Positions 61,167 to 64,000 of a stretch of 64,000 nucleotides of DNA are shown here, in pieces (position 1 is the stretch's first letter; each line of letters begins with the position of its first letter). A program made the position numbers and the translations under genes. Origin of the DNA: Treponema_C sp050320395 (GTDB taxonomy: Bacteria; Spirochaetota; Spirochaetia; Treponematales; Treponemataceae); contig NZ_CP144459.1 in the NCBI RefSeq assembly GCF_050320395.1, positions 558,001 through 622,000 on the forward strand, given 5' to 3'. The notes beneath the pieces are model-generated. The model was not told the DNA's origin and searched no databases. It was given only the letters and a program-made list of their open reading frames with translations.

Positions 61167-61817
61167 ATGACCATTTACCGTATACCGGAAAAAACGGCGG
61201 CGCTCATCTTTGATATAGACGGAACCCTGTACTCGCACACGAAATATATAAAAGAACAGACGGACTGTCAAATCCGCCGCTTTGCCGAAACCCGCAATTT
61301 GGAGCTGAAAAAAGCGCTTAAAATGGTGAAATCATACCGCGAAGAGTGGGCTAAACTTCACGGCGGCAAACAGCTGTCCATGGGCAACGTGTTAAAAGAT
61401 ATGGGGGTTCCCATAAGCGAAAGTATTGCATGGCGTAAAGAATTGATAGAGCCCGCTCGTTATTTAAAAGCCGATAAAAAATTGTGCGACGCTCTTGCAA
61501 ACCTTAGCGCATCTTATAAACTTATTTGTGTTACGAACAATCCCGTTTCGGTAGGCCGTAAAACCCTCACCGCCTTGGGGGCGGACCCCTTTTTCAGCGG
61601 TGTACTCGGTCTTGATACCTGCGGCATATCGAAACCCGACGTAAAAATATTCGACCTTGCCGCAAAGCAAGCCGGTGTTTCCGTTGAGCGGTGTATAAGT
61701 ATAGGAGACCGCTACGATATAGATATAGCCGTTCCCCTGGAAATGGGAATGGGAGGGATTCTTGTCGACGGAGTTAAGGATGTATACAAGCTGCACAGTG
61801 TATTGGCAATACACTGA
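61167..61817 (+). CDS. HAD-superfamily hydrolase
   Basis: 216 residues. Motif I IFDIDGTLYS (D17 nucleophile, D19), a helical cap, motif II VTNNP, lysine of motif III in GISKPDVKIF and motif IV GDRYDIDI. The form is that of small phosphatases such as phosphoglycolate or pyrimidine 5'-nucleotidases; substrate not determinable. GGAGGGAG precedes the ATG. Confidence 0.85.
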   Translation: MTIYRIPEKTAALIFDIDGTLYSHTKYIKEQTDCQIRRFAETRNLELKKALKMVKSYREEWAKLHGGKQLSMGNVLKDMGVPISESIAWRKELIEPARYLKADKKLCDALANLSASYKLICVTNNPVSVGRKTLTALGADPFFSGVLGLDTCGISKPDVKIFDLAAKQAGVSVERCISIGDRYDIDIAVPLEMGMGGILVDGVKDVYKLHSVLAIH

Positions 61818-61875
61818 TTATCGGGAAGCGGTGATTTAAAATCTTCGGTAAATTCCTGAAAAATCCGGTGAACTG

Positions 61876-61884
61876 TGCTATAAT
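61876..61884 (+). promoter_or_regulatory. Leaderless extended -10 promoter of the MBL gene
   Basis: TGTGC-TATAAT: TATAAT at 61879-61884 preceded by TG one base upstream (extended -10), six bases AGTCAT, ATG 61891. CTGAAA lies 17 bp further up as a weak -35. Confidence 0.68.
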
Positions 61885-61890
61885 AGTCAT

Positions 61891-62751
61891 ATGGAAATAA
61901 AACCCTTTGCAGATACAATTCATTTTGAAAACGACGGCGAGTTGGAGTTCTTTTTTGTAGGAACGGGAAGCGCTTTTTCAAAAAAATATTTTCAAACAAA
62001 TCTACTTATTATTAAGGGCAAGGATCATTTACTCGTAGACTGCGGAACGATGTGTCCTTATGCTTTTTACATGTACAATTCAAATATTACGAAAGTACGG
62101 AATCTCCTTATTACCCATTCCCATGCGGATCATATAGGAGGTTTGGAAGAGGCGGGTTTAATGGGCCGCTACGCAACAAAGGCGAAACCTTCAATTATTA
62201 TTACGGATTATTATAAGAATATTTTGTGGAATCAATCGCTGAGGGGCGGAATGTCCTACGGGGAATATACAAACGGACAGTATTTAAGTTTTGACGACTA
62301 TTTTACGCAAATTAAGCCCGAACTGATTTCGGCCCGTCCGCGTCCGCTGTATCAAAGTTCATGCGGAAGCATCGATATTAAGCTGTACCGCACAAAACAT
62401 ATCCCCGATAATACGGGAAGCTGGAAGCAGTCTTTTTATTCCTGCGGTATTCTGGTTGACGAGCGTATTTTATTTTCGGGCGATACCCGCTTTGATCCGG
62501 ACCTTTTTGATTTTATACTGCGCCGTTACCCCGGTATTGAATGGATATTCCACGACTGTCAGTTTTTTTCCGGCGGCGTACATGCATCCTATGAAGAACT
62601 AAAAACCCTGCCTGAAGATGTAAAACGTAAAATGTTTTTATGTCATTACGGAGACGGTATGGATAAATTCAACGCGAGCCAAGACGGCTTTGCCGGATTT
62701 ACGGAAAGAGGCTGTTATTACGGTTTCGGTAAAACTCAAAAGCGAAAATAG
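61891..62751 (+). CDS. Metallo-beta-lactamase-fold hydrolase
   Basis: 286 residues. Zinc motif THSHADHIGG near residue 75, SGDTRFDPDLF near residue 192 and LCHYGDGMD near residue 250 supply the metal ligands. FFVGTGSAFSKKYFQTNLLI at the start resembles RNase Z-like members, but the exosite is missing and no substrate can be named. Leaderless start; no Shine-Dalgarno. Confidence 0.85.
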   Translation: MEIKPFADTIHFENDGELEFFFVGTGSAFSKKYFQTNLLIIKGKDHLLVDCGTMCPYAFYMYNSNITKVRNLLITHSHADHIGGLEEAGLMGRYATKAKPSIIITDYYKNILWNQSLRGGMSYGEYTNGQYLSFDDYFTQIKPELISARPRPLYQSSCGSIDIKLYRTKHIPDNTGSWKQSFYSCGILVDERILFSGDTRFDPDLFDFILRRYPGIEWIFHDCQFFSGGVHASYEELKTLPEDVKRKMFLCHYGDGMDKFNASQDGFAGFTERGCYYGFGKTQKRK

Positions 62752-62757
62752 CCCGGC

Positions 62758-63042
62758 TTAATCCCATTCATCCTCTTCGTCGTCATCGAATTCGCTGTTG
62801 AATTTATCGACACCTTCAAAATACGCATCTTTAAATATTTCAACAGCTTCCGGATCGGCGTCTTTCGGATAGTTAAAATTTTCAACCGTGCTTTCGGAGT
62901 CTATGCCCTCCGACGCTTCTTTATAACCGAGTTTAAAACCGTATTTATGAGCCGATTCTTCATAGTAGAAGGCTTCATCCGGAATGTCGGCATAAAAGTC
63001 TTCTTCGAAATCGTCCTCTTCGTCGAATGTATCGTCGTACAT
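62758..63042 (-). CDS. Small very acidic protein
   Basis: 94 residues with acidic ends (MYDDTFDEEDDFEEDFYADIPDEA and EFDDDEEDEWD) around a short helical middle (HKYGFKLGYKEASEG; EIFKDAYFEGVDKF). No known domain. Such charge suggests binding to a basic protein or cation. It faces the MBL gene tail-to-tail and has its own TTGACA promoter ending six bases before the ATG. Confidence 0.7.
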   Translation of the reverse strand: MYDDTFDEEDDFEEDFYADIPDEAFYYEESAHKYGFKLGYKEASEGIDSESTVENFNYPKDADPEAVEIFKDAYFEGVDKFNSEFDDDEEDEWD

Positions 63043-63048
63043 ATATTC

Positions 63049-63077
63049 AGGTTAACCTACAAGGGCCGGTATGTCAA
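63049..63077 (-). promoter_or_regulatory. Leaderless promoter of the acidic-protein gene
   Basis: Minus strand TTGACA (63077-63072), 17 bp, TAACCT (63054-63049), six bases, ATG 63042; no Shine-Dalgarno. Confidence 0.62.
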
Positions 63078-63093
63078 GTAATACCGGAGTAAA

Positions 63094-63167
63094 TGGCCCA
63101 TACACGAGTCGAACGTGCGACCTGCTGCTTAGGAGGCAGCCGCTCTATCCTGCTGAGCTAATGGACC
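63094..63167 (-). tRNA. tRNA-Arg(CCT)
   Basis: A 74-base cloverleaf on the minus strand: acceptor GGTCCAT/ATGGGCC, D stem GCTC/GAGC, anticodon stem GCTGC/GCAGC with loop CTCCTAA (anticodon CCT), T arm with TTCGACT, discriminator A. CCA is not encoded. Confidence 0.95.
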
Positions 63168-63174
63168 GATAAGA

Positions 63175-63211
63175 GGCTTGCCGGAAAACCGATTGCTTTT
63201 TCGGACAAGCC
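63175..63211 (-). terminator. Terminator of the 63243-63698 gene
   Basis: GGCTTG (63175-63180) pairs with CAAGCC (63206-63211), with CGGAAAA/TTTTTCG inside. It stops the membrane-protein transcript before tRNA-Arg. Confidence 0.65.
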
Positions 63212-63242
63212 GGTTTGTTTTAAACGTACGAAGGCCGGATAA

Positions 63243-63698
63243 TCAGCGTTTCCACACGGTAAACAGGGCTCCCAACACCAGCAAGTGTGCCGACAGACTT
63301 TTTAAAAAAGATAAAAACGAGCCCGCCGAATTGAAGGCGCCGTATAAGAGGCCGCCTTTTCCCATAACGTCAATCAGGGCAATCACCGCAATCCACATGA
63401 TGATTATAATGAAGACAAAGGTGTTGGTAACCTTTCCGGTGTCGACAAAAAAGTTTGCCAGTAAAAAGATACCGGCAATCAATTCGCAGATTCCTATCGC
63501 AATGATAACGATGTTTGCGGGGTCTCCTTTCAAAAGACCTCTGACGGCCGATGCCACTTCGTTGCCGCCGACACCCGCTTGGAGTTTACCCCAAAAACCG
63601 CCGTCGAGCTGAAGAGTTAAAATACCCGATACAAGTAAAAAAAGAGCAAGGGCGAGCTGTAAAACAACTGTGCTCAACGTTTTTTTCGATACGGCCAT
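63243..63698 (-). CDS. Four-helix membrane protein, unknown function
   Basis: 151 residues with four transmembrane helices (VVLQLALALFLLVSGILTL; IVIIAIGICELIAGIFLLANFF; NTFVFIIIIMWIAVIALIDVM; SLSAHLLVLGALFTVW), a small Gly/Ala periplasmic loop between the first two, and short ends. It may belong to a DoxX-like group but this is not secure. GGGAGG precedes the ATG. Confidence 0.72.
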   Translation of the reverse strand: MAVSKKTLSTVVLQLALALFLLVSGILTLQLDGGFWGKLQAGVGGNEVASAVRGLLKGDPANIVIIAIGICELIAGIFLLANFFVDTGKVTNTFVFIIIIMWIAVIALIDVMGKGGLLYGAFNSAGSFLSFLKSLSAHLLVLGALFTVWKR

Positions 63699-63876
63699 AA
63701 GTCCTCCCGATTCAGGATGTATAATTATAAATATATTCTAAGCGATTATATCTTAGAACAAAAGAGATTTCAATAGAATTAAAAAGAATTAAAAAGATTT
63801 TACTGCAGTGGGATTAAAAAAAAACATTTTTATTAAAAAAAATGCGGCTTTTAAGATAAAAAAATGCATTTATTAC

Positions 63877-63905
63877 TTGAAATAGAAACAAATGTAGGGT
63901 AAAAT
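63877..63905 (+). promoter_or_regulatory. Promoter of the last, partial gene
   Basis: TTGAAA (63877-63882), 17 bp, TAAAAT (63900-63905). The 63699-63934 gap is otherwise very AT-rich and shows no gene. Confidence 0.65.
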
Positions 63906-63934
63906 AATAACATTGCTTTTTTCAGGAGGATACT

Positions 63935-64000
63935 ATGAAAAAAAGGTTTTTACTTACAGCTTTTTCAGCTGTTGCGCTCATGCTCGCTTTAGCCCTGATC
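63935..64000 (+). CDS. Start of an exported protein (cut by the window end)
   Basis: 22 codons only: MKKRFLLTAFSAVALMLALA, a signal-peptide start after a good AGGAGG. The mature protein lies outside the window, so no function can be given. Confidence 0.65.
   Translation, partial: MKKRFLLTAFSAVALMLALALI

Overview
The window looks like a chromosomal segment of a host-associated spirochaete, most likely an oral Treponema. Pointers are the very long GreA fusion protein, spirochaete-type TPR proteins and lipoproteins with short lipoboxes, an MglBAC-type sugar transporter, a catabolic arginine pair (arcB-arcC), a lone trpB, and tRNA genes without an encoded CCA end. Most of the sequence has intermediate GC. 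One block (about 16.7-27.7 kb) is visibly AT-richer with different codon use and looks imported. The species cannot be fixed from the sequence alone.

Layout. 0-12.7 kb: rsmG 3' end; a minus-strand set of a beta-propeller protein, a large FG-GAP protein, a lipoprotein and a fructokinase; a decayed Rpn-type nuclease; groEL; a Gfo/Idh/MocA-RNase HI fusion; a collapsed toxin-antitoxin locus; a large conserved protein. 12.8-14.5 kb: arrays of a ~96-bp repeat bracket a small cassette (lipoprotein plus PD-(D/E)XK-type nuclease) whose promoter carries a run of 17 G, probably phase-variable. 14.6-16.7 kb: an EamA transporter and rihC. 16.7-30.5 kb: a ribosyl-compound salvage locus with two CUT1 ABC importers lacking their own ATPase, two nucleoside hydrolases, a DapA-family lyase, an ADP-ribosylglycohydrolase, a ribokinase and a LacI-ribokinase fusion. 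The two transporter operons start from near-identical promoters, each with a strong dyad at the predicted transcription start. 30.5-35 kb: ftsK, trpB with a palindromic operator, and a class III cyclase. 35.2-42.7 kb: an L-fucose operon (fucU, CUT2 transporter, LacI regulator, fucI) with a LacI-type operator. 42.7-52.1 kb: greA fusion, TPR proteins, bactofilin, mtaB, twin lipoproteins and a beta-barrel candidate. 52.2-64 kb: tRNA-Lys, bcp, mscS, a TetR-controlled pair of membrane proteins, arcB-arcC, purB, a long PRPP-synthetase, HAD and MBL enzymes, tRNA-Arg and the start of an exported protein.

The most striking regulatory pattern is leaderless architecture. At least six genes with no Shine-Dalgarno sequence have a -10 hexamer (five of them in a -35/17-bp/-10 promoter) ending only 6-7 bases before the ATG, so the mRNA should start at or next to the start codon. 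Genes with a good Shine-Dalgarno do not show this. The best candidates for undescribed biology are this leaderless class, the poly-G switched lipoprotein/nuclease cassette, and the ribosyl-salvage locus with its twin promoter-hairpins and fused regulator-kinase.
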